Positions 7,973 through 17,085 of a DNA stretch of 64,000 nt are shown here, piece after piece. Position 1 is the first letter of the stretch, and each line of letters begins with the position of its first letter. Under the pieces are notes generated by a model that saw nothing but the letters and a program-made list of their open reading frames with translations, was not told where the DNA came from and did no database searches. The position numbers were made by a program, and so were the translations under genes. Location of the stretch: NCBI RefSeq assembly GCF_039523615.1, contig NZ_BAAAFQ010000005.1, forward strand, positions 62,001-126,000. The letters are read 5' to 3'. The DNA comes from Psychrosphaera haliotis. Its GTDB lineage: Bacteria > Pseudomonadota > Gammaproteobacteria > Enterobacterales > Alteromonadaceae.

Positions 7973-9694
7973 ATGAATGAAATACTCGTACTGGTCATTT
8001 TTGCATGTACGTTAATAGGACTTGTTAAGTTTCAGGACAGCCCAGAGAAGGTTTTTGGCGTTGCTAGCTTAACTTGTTTAGGGTTTAGCTTTGTATCAAC
8101 TCAAGAGTTGTTGGTGAATGCGGTAAACCCAGGTTTAATTACTCTTATACTATTAGTGATTTGCGCTTTTGTATTAGAACGTACTAGCTACATTAGACGT
8201 TTGGCCCAGCTGTTAATAGGGCCTACGGTTATCGCCACAAATTTGAAAACGCTATTATCTACTTTTTTTGCCTCGGCATTTTTGAATAATACAGCCGTGG
8301 TGGCAACACTAATTAACCCAATTAAATCGAATAAGCTAATCCCCGCCAATCAATTATTGTTACCAGTTTCCTACGCCGCCATCTTGGGAGGCACACTCAC
8401 ACTTATTGGTACTTCTACCAACTTAATAGTTAACTCAATGTTAATAGAAAAAGGTTACAAGGGTTTCCAGTTTTTTGACTTTTTTGTGGTGGGCTTAAGT
8501 ATATCGCTGGTGTGCCTAGTTGTTGTTATGATTCGAATGGTGAGACTGAAGGGAAAGATATCTGAGGACACAGACAGTCCTATCTATTTTTTAGAAGCGA
8601 CAGTGGAAGCCGAGTCACCGCTAATTGAAAAAACCGTTGAAGCCAATGGCCTTAGAAATATTGATCAGCTGTTTTTAGTAGAGATTGTAAGAAGTGGACG
8701 ATTGATTTCACCTGTGTCTCCTGCGGAGGTTATTTTACCCAACGATCGACTTATTTTTTCAGGGGATGTAACAAAAGTAAGTGTGCTGCAGCAATTTGAA
8801 GGTTTGTCTTTGTATGCTGAAGTAAATGGCGAATTACGAGACAATTTGACGGAAGTGGTTATTAAACCTGGCAGTGCAGTGATAGGACGTTCAATAAAAA
8901 GCAGCGGTTTTAGATCACGGTTTGATGCTGCCGTGGTCGCCATAAGAAGAGACGGTGGGCGCTTATCCGGTAAGTTGGGTGAAATTAGAATTAAGTCCGG
9001 TGACTTTTTAGTACTGGCTGTAGGTGCTGACTTTAATAAACGACAAAACATCACCAAAAATTTCTTTTTATTGAATGACATGCAACTTGAAAATGCACTC
9101 TCAGGCTGGCGAGAGAAGTTAGCATTATGGGGGTTTATTGGTGCTGTACTGATATCAATATTTAGCCCCATTAGCTTACTAACCAGTTTTATTTTTTATC
9201 TTGCGGTGTTGGTTGCCACCAATTGTTTAGACTTAAATGAAATAAAGCGACGATTCCCATTAGAGCTTTGGATAATAGTAGTGAGCGCACTCACCTTAGC
9301 GACCTCATTGGACAATGTTGGTTTGAGTGGACACCTTGCTGAAATTATTGAAACATCATTGTCAGGCCTTCATGTATGGTGGGCTTTTGCTTTTGTATTG
9401 CTGGTGACTATGGTGCTCACGGAGCTGATCACCAACAACGCAGCGGCTGCCTTGATGTTTCCGTTAGCGTATTCAATTGCCGTTGGTTTTGGTGTTGATA
9501 TTGTGCCCTTTATTATGGCGGTAGCTTTTGGTGCTAGTGGCAGCTTTGTTAGCCCTTATGGGTATCAGACAAATTTGATGGTATATAACGCGGGCAGTTA
9601 TTCTTTAAAAGAGTTTGTTCGTTTTGGTTGGCCAATATCTTTGGTTTATTTGGCCATGGCGTCCATTATGATCCCTATTGTATTTCCGTTTTAA
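7973..9694 (+). CDS. SLC13-family anion transporter with TrkA-C domains, probable sulfate importer
   Basis: This 573-residue inner-membrane protein has hydrophobic helical bundles at both ends (about 1-190 and 390-573). The soluble middle contains two TrkA-C-like domains, seen as FLVEIVRSGRLISPVSPAEVI and VVIKPGSAVIGRSIK. Conserved membrane motifs ASAFLNNTAVVA and GTLTLIGTSTNLIVN in the first half, and ELITNNAAAALMFPLA near the end, are typical of the divalent anion:Na+ symporter (DASS/SLC13) superfamily. It lies 19 bases after cysN, so sulfate uptake is the obvious role, by context rather than by residue-level proof. Related proteins can carry tellurite, silicate or dicarboxylates. Confidence 0.85.
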   Translation: MNEILVLVIFACTLIGLVKFQDSPEKVFGVASLTCLGFSFVSTQELLVNAVNPGLITLILLVICAFVLERTSYIRRLAQLLIGPTVIATNLKTLLSTFFASAFLNNTAVVATLINPIKSNKLIPANQLLLPVSYAAILGGTLTLIGTSTNLIVNSMLIEKGYKGFQFFDFFVVGLSISLVCLVVVMIRMVRLKGKISEDTDSPIYFLEATVEAESPLIEKTVEANGLRNIDQLFLVEIVRSGRLISPVSPAEVILPNDRLIFSGDVTKVSVLQQFEGLSLYAEVNGELRDNLTEVVIKPGSAVIGRSIKSSGFRSRFDAAVVAIRRDGGRLSGKLGEIRIKSGDFLVLAVGADFNKRQNITKNFFLLNDMQLENALSGWREKLALWGFIGAVLISIFSPISLLTSFIFYLAVLVATNCLDLNEIKRRFPLELWIIVVSALTLATSLDNVGLSGHLAEIIETSLSGLHVWWAFAFVLLVTMVLTELITNNAAAALMFPLAYSIAVGFGVDIVPFIMAVAFGASGSFVSPYGYQTNLMVYNAGSYSLKEFVRFGWPISLVYLAMASIMIPIVFPF

Positions 9695-9700
9695 CTAAGC

Positions 9701-9737
9701 ACAAAAAAAGCCCAAGTCGTTTTCACGCTCAGGCTTT
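9701..9737 (-). terminator. Terminator of galU, between convergent genes
   Basis: Read on the minus strand, AAGCCTGAG (from 9736-9728) pairs with CTTGGGCTT (9716-9708) through nine pairs including two G-U, followed by seven T residues. The run of T favours termination of galU transcripts; plus-strand transcripts from the transporter gene may also stop here less efficiently. Confidence 0.7.
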
Positions 9738-9788
9738 CTCATTATTTTTAAAGAAAAGGACTAGTTTTCTAATCTTACTTTTTTAAAC

Positions 9789-10697
9789 TTATTTGCCATT
9801 AAGATAGTCGCTAAAGGCTTCGCCCAAAAGAGGGTGGCGTTTACTGTATTCAACAAAGGCTTTCATGTAACCAAGTTTGTCGCCACAGTCATGATAGCTG
9901 CCTTTCATTACATAAGCGTTTACTTGTTCCCAATCCATTAGCGTAGCTATGGCATCGGTAAGCTGAATTTCATCGCCTGCGCCTACAGGGGTTTTTTCAA
10001 GAATGTCCCAAATATCACCAGATAGAACATAACGTCCTACTACTGCTAAATTAGATGGTGCGTCTTCAACATTTGGCTTTTCTACCATGCTTACCATGGC
10101 TTTTGATTCGCCCGCTTTGATTTTTACGCCATCTACGTCTGCAATACCATATTTATTCACGTCTTCATTTGGAACAGCGTCAACCATGATTTGGCTAGCT
10201 CGCGTTTCATTATAAAGACTGATCATTTCCGCTAGGTTGTCTTGCTTTAAATTGCTGTCGTAGTCATTAATCATAACGTCTGGCAGTACCACGGCAAAAG
10301 GGTGGTTACCAACTAGTGGACGCGCACATGCTACTGCATGGCCTAAGCCTTTAGCTTCACCTTGACGTACATGCATAATAGTTACGTCTTTTGGGCAAAT
10401 GGCCTGAACTTCATCAAGTAATTGTCTTTTTACACGTTTTTCAAGAATGGACTCAAGCTCAAAGCTTTTGTCAAAATGGTTTTCTATGCTGTTTTTAGAC
10501 GAGTGAGTCACTAAGATTATTTCTTTAATTCCCGCCGCGATTATTTCATTAACCACGTACTGGATAATTGGCTTGTCGGCTATTGGTAGCATTTCCTTTG
10601 GGATTGCTTTAGACGCAGGAAGCATGCGAGTGCCTAAACCGGCCACTGGAATAATAGCTTTTTTTACTTTTGATAACGATTTTGTTTGGTTTGTCAT
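9789..10697 (-). CDS. galU: UTP--glucose-1-phosphate uridylyltransferase
   Basis: This 302-residue protein has the nucleotidyltransferase motif AGLGTRMLPASK with KEMLP immediately after, the signature of bacterial GalU. Further typical blocks are VVLPDVMI, the VEKP segment and AGDEIQLTDAI. It makes UDP-glucose from glucose-1-phosphate, the donor pool for polysaccharide assembly. It is transcribed alone on the minus strand, between the cysDN-transporter and cysC transcripts. Its own terminator lies just downstream. The location between two glycan clusters fits its supply role. Confidence 0.97.
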   Translation of the reverse strand: MTNQTKSLSKVKKAIIPVAGLGTRMLPASKAIPKEMLPIADKPIIQYVVNEIIAAGIKEIILVTHSSKNSIENHFDKSFELESILEKRVKRQLLDEVQAICPKDVTIMHVRQGEAKGLGHAVACARPLVGNHPFAVVLPDVMINDYDSNLKQDNLAEMISLYNETRASQIMVDAVPNEDVNKYGIADVDGVKIKAGESKAMVSMVEKPNVEDAPSNLAVVGRYVLSGDIWDILEKTPVGAGDEIQLTDAIATLMDWEQVNAYVMKGSYHDCGDKLGYMKAFVEYSKRHPLLGEAFSDYLNGK

Positions 10698-10985
10698 TGA
10701 AATCTCCTAAATGTCCTTTAATTCAATGTTATTGGATACTGATAATGCGCGTTTACCCTTTGTATTTAGCCAACAGGTTGCTGAAGTTAGTTCTTCACTA
10801 CAACACTATTAGTACGACAATTGGCACCAAAATTCATGATGACATTAACAATATTCCAACTGCACTATAACAATATAATAGAATGACTTCATGAAATAAT
10901 TATGACCTTAAATTGGCAATGGCTTTAAATATCTGTAAATCTAAGGTACATATAGGTTTGTTATATAAAAAAGAGCATTGGCATC

Positions 10986-11591
10986 ATGAACGTGAGTTGG
11001 CACCCTCAGAAGGTTTCGCACCTGCAGCGGCAGCAATTTAATGGCCACCGTCCGGTTTTGTTATGGTATACGGGCTTAAGTGGCTCTGGTAAATCAACCT
11101 TAGCAAATGCCGTAGACGCATTATTGTTTGAACAAAACTGCCATACTTATTTGTTAGACGGCGACAATATCCGCCATGGGCTTAATGGCGACTTAACATT
11201 TTCCGACATAGACAGAGTCGAAAACATTCGACGCATTGGAGAAGTGAGCAAGCTTTTTATAGACGCGGGTTTAATTATATCTACTGCCTTTATTTCTCCT
11301 TTTAGTTCAGACCGAAAAATGGTGAGATCACAATTGCCAGAAGGGCAATTTATAGAAGTGTTTGTGGATACGCCTTTGCACGTTTGCGAAGCGCGTGATC
11401 CGAAAGGTTTATATAAAAAAGCCAGAAAAGGTGAGATCAAAAACTTTACGGGTATTGATTCCCTGTACGAACCACCAGAAAATCCAGAAATTCATATAAA
11501 AACCGGCGAACCAGGATTTGAAACTATTGAGGTGTGTGCGCAACACATAGTTACTCTTTTACTCAATATGGGCATTGTTTCAGCAAAATGA
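10986..11591 (+). CDS. cysC: Adenylylsulfate kinase (APS kinase)
   Basis: This 201-residue P-loop kinase has the Walker A sequence GLSGSGKST (30-38), then LLDGDNIRHGLN for APS binding, and FISPF and FTGIDSLYEPP in the lid and C-terminal region. It phosphorylates APS to PAPS, the sulfuryl donor for reduction by CysH or for sulfotransferases. It is separated from cysDN by the transporter gene and the opposite-strand galU, and so has its own upstream region (10698-10985). Its TGA stop overlaps the ATG of the following DHH phosphoesterase gene. Confidence 0.97.
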   Translation: MNVSWHPQKVSHLQRQQFNGHRPVLLWYTGLSGSGKSTLANAVDALLFEQNCHTYLLDGDNIRHGLNGDLTFSDIDRVENIRRIGEVSKLFIDAGLIISTAFISPFSSDRKMVRSQLPEGQFIEVFVDTPLHVCEARDPKGLYKKARKGEIKNFTGIDSLYEPPENPEIHIKTGEPGFETIEVCAQHIVTLLLNMGIVSAK

Positions 11592-12646
11592 ATTACGACG
11601 TATTTAATGGCGATGCCGACGGCATTTTGGCTCTGTTGCAGTTACGTTTAGCCGCGAAGAGTTCAGGTGATTCTGCATTATCAATGCGTTCGTCAGTAGA
11701 GTCGTCAATCAAAACACCTAATGAGCCAACGCTAATTACAGGTGTAAAGCGTGACATATCTTTGTTGCAGAAAATCCCCATCGATACTCTTAACAGCAAC
11801 TCAGTGGTTACAGTGCTGGATATTTCAATGGAGAAAAACAGTTCTGCGTTAAAGCAAGTATTGAAAACTGGCGCAAATGTACTTTACATAGATCATCATC
11901 GTGCTGATGCTCATTTAGAGTCGGACAATGAGTTAGCAAAAGGCAACCTCCAAGCACATATTGATTTGTCGTCGGATACTTGCACAGCTTTAATTGTAGA
12001 TAAGCTGATTGATGGTGCTTTTCACCACTGGGCTATTTGCGGTGCTTATGGTGACAACTTGGTTTCTATCGCGGATAGTCTATGTAAAGCCGCTAGCCTC
12101 AGCAATTTACAATCTGATCAATTAAAAACGCTAGGTATGCTTATTAACTACAATGGTTACGGTGCTGAGATAGGTGATTTGGCCTATCATCCGGCAGAGC
12201 TATTTACGCTTCTTTTACGTTATCAAAGCCCCTTTGAGTGCATTGAAGATCTGTCTTCGCCATATCATTTATTAAAAAGTAAATTTGAAGCTGATATGTC
12301 GCAGGCAAAACAGTCCGAGATAATATTTGAATCTGAGCATTTACATGCTTCTGTTATGCCTGATATGCCATGGAGCCGACGAATTAGTGGTACTTATGGC
12401 AATCAGTTAGCTAATGGAACACCAGAGCGTGCCCATTTGGTTTTTACTATTGTTGACTCTGAACACTACCTCGTTAGTTTGAGAGCGCCTCTTAACAATA
12501 GAGTAGGCGCAGGAGATTTGTGCTCTCAGTTTGATAGTGGTGGTGGACGAGCAGGAGCTGGCGGTATTAATCAGTTACCTCAATCGGAAGCTTTGGTTTT
12601 ATGTCAACGAGTTCATGACTTTTATGCGAAATTAGACACTCGTTAA
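11588..12646 (+). CDS. DHH-family phosphoesterase, possible pAp/nanoRNA phosphatase
   Basis: This 352-residue protein shows the DHH superfamily metal-binding motifs in order: FNGDADG (Asp9, Asp11), VLDIS (Asp78), IDHHRAD (DHH at 102-104) and GAYGDN (Asp156). A C-terminal DHHA1-like glycine motif GGGRAGAG lies at 318-325, where many relatives have GGGH. The start chosen is the ATG at 11588, which overlaps the cysC stop as ATGA; a longer frame inside cysC is unlikely. Members of this superfamily include NrnA, which removes 3'-phosphoadenosine 5'-phosphate and short RNAs. Coupling to cysC makes pAp removal an attractive inference. Another phosphodiesterase activity is possible. Confidence 0.75.
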   Translation: MNYDVFNGDADGILALLQLRLAAKSSGDSALSMRSSVESSIKTPNEPTLITGVKRDISLLQKIPIDTLNSNSVVTVLDISMEKNSSALKQVLKTGANVLYIDHHRADAHLESDNELAKGNLQAHIDLSSDTCTALIVDKLIDGAFHHWAICGAYGDNLVSIADSLCKAASLSNLQSDQLKTLGMLINYNGYGAEIGDLAYHPAELFTLLLRYQSPFECIEDLSSPYHLLKSKFEADMSQAKQSEIIFESEHLHASVMPDMPWSRRISGTYGNQLANGTPERAHLVFTIVDSEHYLVSLRAPLNNRVGAGDLCSQFDSGGGRAGAGGINQLPQSEALVLCQRVHDFYAKLDTR

Positions 12647-12789
12647 TTAGTCATTCGTTAAATAGCCACACGTTAAATTACAGCCAACAGAAAATTTAAT
12701 CGCTTTTTTACTTTTTTGTTCATGTACGTCCCTGTATATTAAACATTGCTAACAATAATTATAATAATAAGCACGGCAAACAAGCCCAA

Positions 12790-13881
12790 ATGACCCGACG
12801 TAACTTTCTTGTTTTACTACTAATCGCAAAAGTCATCTTTTGTTTCATATCGTGGTACGTAATTGGCAGTATTACTAAGTTGGGCGATACTCAAGACTAC
12901 CTCAGAGGTTATTTCTTATTTAGAGAAACTTGGACCTCCACTGCTTTCATAATGTCTATAACCGGTAAACTGTTTTCCAGTCTGGTAGGTTATAACGTTA
13001 TTGCAAATTTTCCGTTCATGTTGATAGGCTTTTACGGTATCTACTTAGGTACCAAACAACTAGTTCTTACTAACTCGCAGTGGTTTGGTTTATTGGTCTG
13101 TTTGTGCTTTCCTTCCACGTTAATGTGGACCTCTATTCATTCTAAAGAAGCGGTATTAAACTTATTTTTTGGCGTGTTGGCGTTTTTACTTATCAAACGT
13201 TTAAATGGAGAGACTTGGAACGTTAAAGAAAAAATAATGTTGTTGATTACCTTTGCACTCATTAGCTTTTTTAAGCCTCTGTATGCCCCTGCTGTGTTTT
13301 GGTTTGCCTTTTATTCATCAACTTATAATCTTCGCGTAAAAAAATTACTTATAACCTTAACTATTAGTTTATTGGGTATAGCGTCCTTTATTGCGCTGCT
13401 GTATATATTTGAACAAGAGTTAGCTAGCTACCTTCAAACCTTCCACCGAAACTTTTCTGCAACAGGAGAGTTAACTCGAGTAGGCCGAGTATGGCAAACG
13501 GTGGACGACTTTTTACTCGATGCTTTAAATGGAATGCTCATCGCCTTTGTTGGCCCTACTTTTAACGAGGCTGCTGATAAAATAACCTTGCTGCCGTTTT
13601 TCTTTGAGGGTATAGCAACGTTATTTATATTTGCGGTATTGTTGCTCAAGTCTGTTGCTGCACCTAAAGGCATGTACGTACACACCTTTTTCATGTTGTT
13701 TGGCGGCGTTGTGTTGTTTTTCTTTGCGCAATATCCACTAGGCTTTTTTAATCCAGGTAGTGCCCTGCGTTATAAACAGGCCTTCCAACCCTTCTTGTTT
13801 ATTATGTTTTTTTATTTTGCATTTAGCAGTCGCAACGGGCAAGTGAATACCCAAAAGAGTGGTCAGAAGTATGTTTCCTAA
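12790..13881 (+). CDS. Polytopic membrane protein of the second polysaccharide module, Wzy-like candidate
   Basis: This 363-residue protein is almost entirely hydrophobic, with about ten predicted membrane segments and a larger loop near residues 215-245 (QTFHRNFSATGELTR). Short motifs such as KLGDTQDYL near the N-terminus and WTSIHSKEAVLNL resemble those in multispanning exopolysaccharide polymerase or membrane glycosyltransferase proteins. No decisive family motif was recognised. It overlaps the next gene by 11 bases. Position in a glycan operon with a flippase-like gene suggests a polymerase, by context only. Confidence 0.55.
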   Translation: MTRRNFLVLLLIAKVIFCFISWYVIGSITKLGDTQDYLRGYFLFRETWTSTAFIMSITGKLFSSLVGYNVIANFPFMLIGFYGIYLGTKQLVLTNSQWFGLLVCLCFPSTLMWTSIHSKEAVLNLFFGVLAFLLIKRLNGETWNVKEKIMLLITFALISFFKPLYAPAVFWFAFYSSTYNLRVKKLLITLTISLLGIASFIALLYIFEQELASYLQTFHRNFSATGELTRVGRVWQTVDDFLLDALNGMLIAFVGPTFNEAADKITLLPFFFEGIATLFIFAVLLLKSVAAPKGMYVHTFFMLFGGVVLFFFAQYPLGFFNPGSALRYKQAFQPFLFIMFFYFAFSSRNGQVNTQKSGQKYVS

Positions 13882-15004
13882 AATTTTTATTCAATCTATT
13901 TCTTTGGTATTGATTCAGTGGTTAGTCATCAAGTTTGTTTTGAACAATGAAGGCGTGGAGGGAATAGGGCTTTATTTCCTTTATATAAGTATTTTGTCGC
14001 CTGTTTTTATGTTTTTCACAGGGCACTTTAAAAACTACGGGACGCAAAACTTATACGGTGATTGGCCAACGCTGGTTAACATTAGGCTAATGCAGCTCGC
14101 CGCAACTTCTGCTTTTGTTGCTATTGCGTTTGTTTATTTCCCCTCTGCTATTTTTCTACTTGTTGTTGCACTCAAGTTGTTTGAAGTTGGGGTAGATACC
14201 AAACTTGCCCAAGAAACACGAAGAGGCCGTATTCACGTTACTTTTTTATGTATAGTTTTAAGCCTTGTATTAATGGCTTTTGCTACGTTTTATATAAGTG
14301 ACGTAGAAATTTTAGTTATTTGGTTTTTAACCATCTTCACTGTATTTATTCTAAGTGTGGCTGTGCCACAAAAAAAGGAGTTGAGCCTAAATTCTGTACC
14401 AGTAAGACATTCATTTTTAACCATATTAAAAAGCGTAGGTTTACAGTCTGCCGTTGTTGCATTAGTGGGTACCGTACCAAGGTTATCTTTAGAACACTTT
14501 GTTGGGCTAGAGGCCCTCGCAGTGTTTGGCACCATGAGTTATTTTGTATTGCTGGCACATGTCATCACTATGTCTGTATTTCAAAGTAGTATTAGCAATG
14601 AAAATGAAACGCTCAGTTTATTAAAAGTTAAAAAGAAACTGTCCTTGTTGTTGTTAGTGGGACTTTTGGGCTTAGTTATCTCTTATTTTATTCACCAGCC
14701 TCTTATAGAAATTATTTTTGATGAGTCTATATCTCAGCATTCTCATTGGTTACCTTGGTTTGTGGGTTATATTGCAATTTGGGCCTTGGTTTCATTTTTA
14801 GAGCAAACAGCTATACAACAGGGCGGTTCTAACTATTTAGTTAAGCTCAATTTAGGTATTTTGGTTGTTGCACTAATAACGTGTCCGGCGCTCATTTACT
14901 TTTTCGAATTTAATGGCGTTGTAGTATATATGTATGCATTGAATACTGGTAAGTTAGTGTTGTTGTGGTTGTACCTGACCAAAAAGGTTAGGCTTGAGCA
15001 TTAG
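13871..15004 (+). CDS. Polytopic membrane protein, flippase-like (Wzx/MOP-type candidate)
   Basis: This protein of about 377 residues consists of roughly ten to twelve hydrophobic segments separated by short charged loops, and resembles polysaccharide flippases in overall layout (for example the Lys/Arg-rich loop VKKKLSLLLLVGLLG two-thirds along). The ATG at 13871 is preferred; a GTG four codons earlier (13859) is also in frame. It overlaps the upstream membrane-protein gene by 11 bases and precedes a GT4 gene by 11 bases. Export of a lipid-linked oligosaccharide is inferred from context. It is shorter than typical Wzx proteins, so confidence in the exact role is moderate. Confidence 0.55.
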   Translation: MFPKIFIQSISLVLIQWLVIKFVLNNEGVEGIGLYFLYISILSPVFMFFTGHFKNYGTQNLYGDWPTLVNIRLMQLAATSAFVAIAFVYFPSAIFLLVVALKLFEVGVDTKLAQETRRGRIHVTFLCIVLSLVLMAFATFYISDVEILVIWFLTIFTVFILSVAVPQKKELSLNSVPVRHSFLTILKSVGLQSAVVALVGTVPRLSLEHFVGLEALAVFGTMSYFVLLAHVITMSVFQSSISNENETLSLLKVKKKLSLLLLVGLLGLVISYFIHQPLIEIIFDESISQHSHWLPWFVGYIAIWALVSFLEQTAIQQGGSNYLVKLNLGILVVALITCPALIYFFEFNGVVVYMYALNTGKLVLLWLYLTKKVRLEH

Positions 15005-15015
15005 GCAGTATCTAA

Positions 15016-16164
15016 ATGAAAACATTATTATTTGTAGTTAATGTAGATTGGTTTTTCAAATCTCACCGTCTTCCTATCGCTGTAGAGGCAATAAAGCAGG
15101 GTTATGATGTGCATCTTGCCTGCTTAAATACTGGCTTATTTCCAGAGCTTACTAAGCTGGGTATTACCTGCCATAACGTTCCATTTTCGCGTTCAGGTGT
15201 GAATCCTTTAAATGAATTTAAGTGTATGTGGGTGTTGGCACGTTTGATTAAACGACTGAAACCAAGCTTAGTTCACACCGTCACCATCAAACCAGGTTTG
15301 TATACTGGTTTAGTATCAAAATTTGTAAAGATACCGGCTATCGTATTTGCTATTTCAGGTTTAGGTTTAGTTTTTTCTTCTAAATCGCAACAAGTTAAAC
15401 GTCGTTTAGTTGAGTTGTTATATCGTGCTGCTTTTAGCCATAAGAATAAAAAAATAATTTTCCAAAATCCAGTAGATAGAGAAACCTTATTGAAGGTATT
15501 AAAGACGCCATTGGATGTAGCAGAAATGATTAAAGGCTCCGGCGTTGACTTAAACGAGTTTAACTATGTTGAGCCACCAACTGGTGATGTAAAAGTAGTT
15601 ATGGCCGCTCGTTTACTTAAAGATAAGGGCGTTTATGACTTTGTGGACGCCGCACGTTCATACTCCGATTCGCACGCCAAAATGGAAGTGGGATTTGAGA
15701 CTAAAGTAGAGTTTGTATTAGTAGGTGGTCCTGATTTAGAAAATCCGACCAGCGTCACACCTGCAGAATTTGAAAGCTGGCAACAGTCTAATTTTATTAC
15801 CGTATTGGGTTCGCGTTCAGATGTGTCTGATATTTTTCAAAATAGCCATGTGGTGGTATTGCCTTCTTATTATGGTGAAGGTTTACCTAAGGTTCTAATT
15901 GAAGCCGCTGCTTGCGGTAGAGCCGTGATCACGACGAATAACCCTGGTTGCATTGAAGCTGTGATCCCTAATGAAACGGCGTTGATTATTGAGCCTAAAG
16001 ATTCATCGGCACTGCTTGGTGCTATTTGTGACTTAGCTTTGAATGAAAGTAAACGTAAACAAATGGGTATTAAGGGCAGAGAGTTTGCCTTGAATACTTT
16101 TAATGTTAAAGCGGTTGTGCAACGTCATTTGACGATTTATAAGATGTTGGAATTAGAACAGTGA
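15016..16164 (+). CDS. Glycosyltransferase family 4 (PglA/WbnK-like)
   Basis: This 382-residue GT-B enzyme begins with LLFVVNVDWFFKSHRLPIA and has HTVTIKPGLYTGL, a pattern typical of transferases that add N-acetylgalactosamine or similar sugars to a lipid-linked first sugar (PglA-like). The donor domain shows VVMAARLLKDKGVYDFV and the EX7E region SYYGEGLPKVLIEAAACG. It should act on the cytoplasmic face of the membrane as the second or later transferase of the repeat unit. The following epimerase gene overlaps its stop codon as GTGA. Family is secure; specificity is an analogy. Confidence 0.88.
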   Translation: MKTLLFVVNVDWFFKSHRLPIAVEAIKQGYDVHLACLNTGLFPELTKLGITCHNVPFSRSGVNPLNEFKCMWVLARLIKRLKPSLVHTVTIKPGLYTGLVSKFVKIPAIVFAISGLGLVFSSKSQQVKRRLVELLYRAAFSHKNKKIIFQNPVDRETLLKVLKTPLDVAEMIKGSGVDLNEFNYVEPPTGDVKVVMAARLLKDKGVYDFVDAARSYSDSHAKMEVGFETKVEFVLVGGPDLENPTSVTPAEFESWQQSNFITVLGSRSDVSDIFQNSHVVVLPSYYGEGLPKVLIEAAACGRAVITTNNPGCIEAVIPNETALIIEPKDSSALLGAICDLALNESKRKQMGIKGREFALNTFNVKAVVQRHLTIYKMLELEQ

Positions 16165-17084
16165 AACGAATATTAATTACCGGAGCGAGCGGCTTTGTGG
16201 GTAGCCACGTTGTCAATTATTTTGCTGATCTTGTTGGCGATTATGAGGTAATCGCGGCGGTAAGAACCTTACCCTTGAATACTGAATCTCCCTTGTTATC
16301 ACCGAAGTTATCGCCGAAGTTAACGCTCATTGCCGTGGGGAATTTAACCGATCAAACTCAGTGGCAACAAGTCCTGCAAGATGTTGATGTAGTTATTCAT
16401 TGCGCGGCGATTGCTACGGCACTGAACTCTGATTCATTGGCAGAGCAAAACAATGATTTTACTATGGTGAACACCTTGGCCACATTACATTTGGCTCGCC
16501 AAGCAGCCGAAGCTAAGGTAAGTCAGTTTGTGTTTATGAGTAGTATAAAAGCTGAAACCGCCGATGATGCTTATGGAAAATCAAAACAGGCTGCTGAAAA
16601 AGGGTTGCAAGCTCTTAATACTGATATGGTGGTGAGTATTTTAAGGCCGTCTATTGTTTATGGTAGCGGAGTAAAAGGGAATATTGCCAGTTTAACTAAA
16701 GTCTTAAAAAAGCACATACCTCTACCATTTGGATTAATTAAGAATAAACGTAGCTTTTTATCAGTACAAAACTTAGTTGGGCTTATTCAATATCTTATTG
16801 AGCAGAATAGAGCCGGTGTTTACAACGTATCTGATGGTCAAACAATTTCCACTACTGATTTGCTCAAGGCGATGAGGGCAGGAACGAACAGTAAAAGTAT
16901 TTTATTACCAGTGCCTACCAGCGTATTTAAACTTGCCGGCAGGTTGCTGAACAAACAAGATGTTATCAGCCGTCTGGTGGGTGACGCTGAAGTGGATATT
17001 TCACATACCTTAAAAAACACAGATTGGAAGCCAAGTGGGAACACGGCTGAATTAATCACACAGTATTTAAAAAGTGAGCGATAA
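16161..17084 (+). CDS. NAD-dependent epimerase/dehydratase (SDR-type sugar nucleotide enzyme)
   Basis: This 307-residue extended SDR has an N-terminal NAD-binding GASGFVGSHV and the catalytic YGKSK (YxxxK) followed by LRPSIVYG. It resembles UDP-glucose/UDP-GlcNAc 4-epimerase-like and reductase enzymes of O-antigen loci, including those that pair with small initiating transferases. It starts at a GTG overlapping the upstream stop and ends one base before the ATG of the next gene, so translation is coupled on both sides. It may produce the sugar nucleotide used by that transferase. Confidence 0.85.
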   Translation: MKRILITGASGFVGSHVVNYFADLVGDYEVIAAVRTLPLNTESPLLSPKLSPKLTLIAVGNLTDQTQWQQVLQDVDVVIHCAAIATALNSDSLAEQNNDFTMVNTLATLHLARQAAEAKVSQFVFMSSIKAETADDAYGKSKQAAEKGLQALNTDMVVSILRPSIVYGSGVKGNIASLTKVLKKHIPLPFGLIKNKRSFLSVQNLVGLIQYLIEQNRAGVYNVSDGQTISTTDLLKAMRAGTNSKSILLPVPTSVFKLAGRLLNKQDVISRLVGDAEVDISHTLKNTDWKPSGNTAELITQYLKSER

Positions 17085-17085
17085 C

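Noticed and set aside
11534..11587. Longer start for the DHH gene inside cysC
   Set aside because: The ATGA overlap at 11588 gives a natural start immediately before the conserved FNGDADG motif; the upstream extension has no conserved residues.
14290..14589. Overlapping frames on both strands inside the flippase-like gene
   Set aside because: They lie entirely within a coding gene whose frame explains the sequence, and show no recognisable domain.
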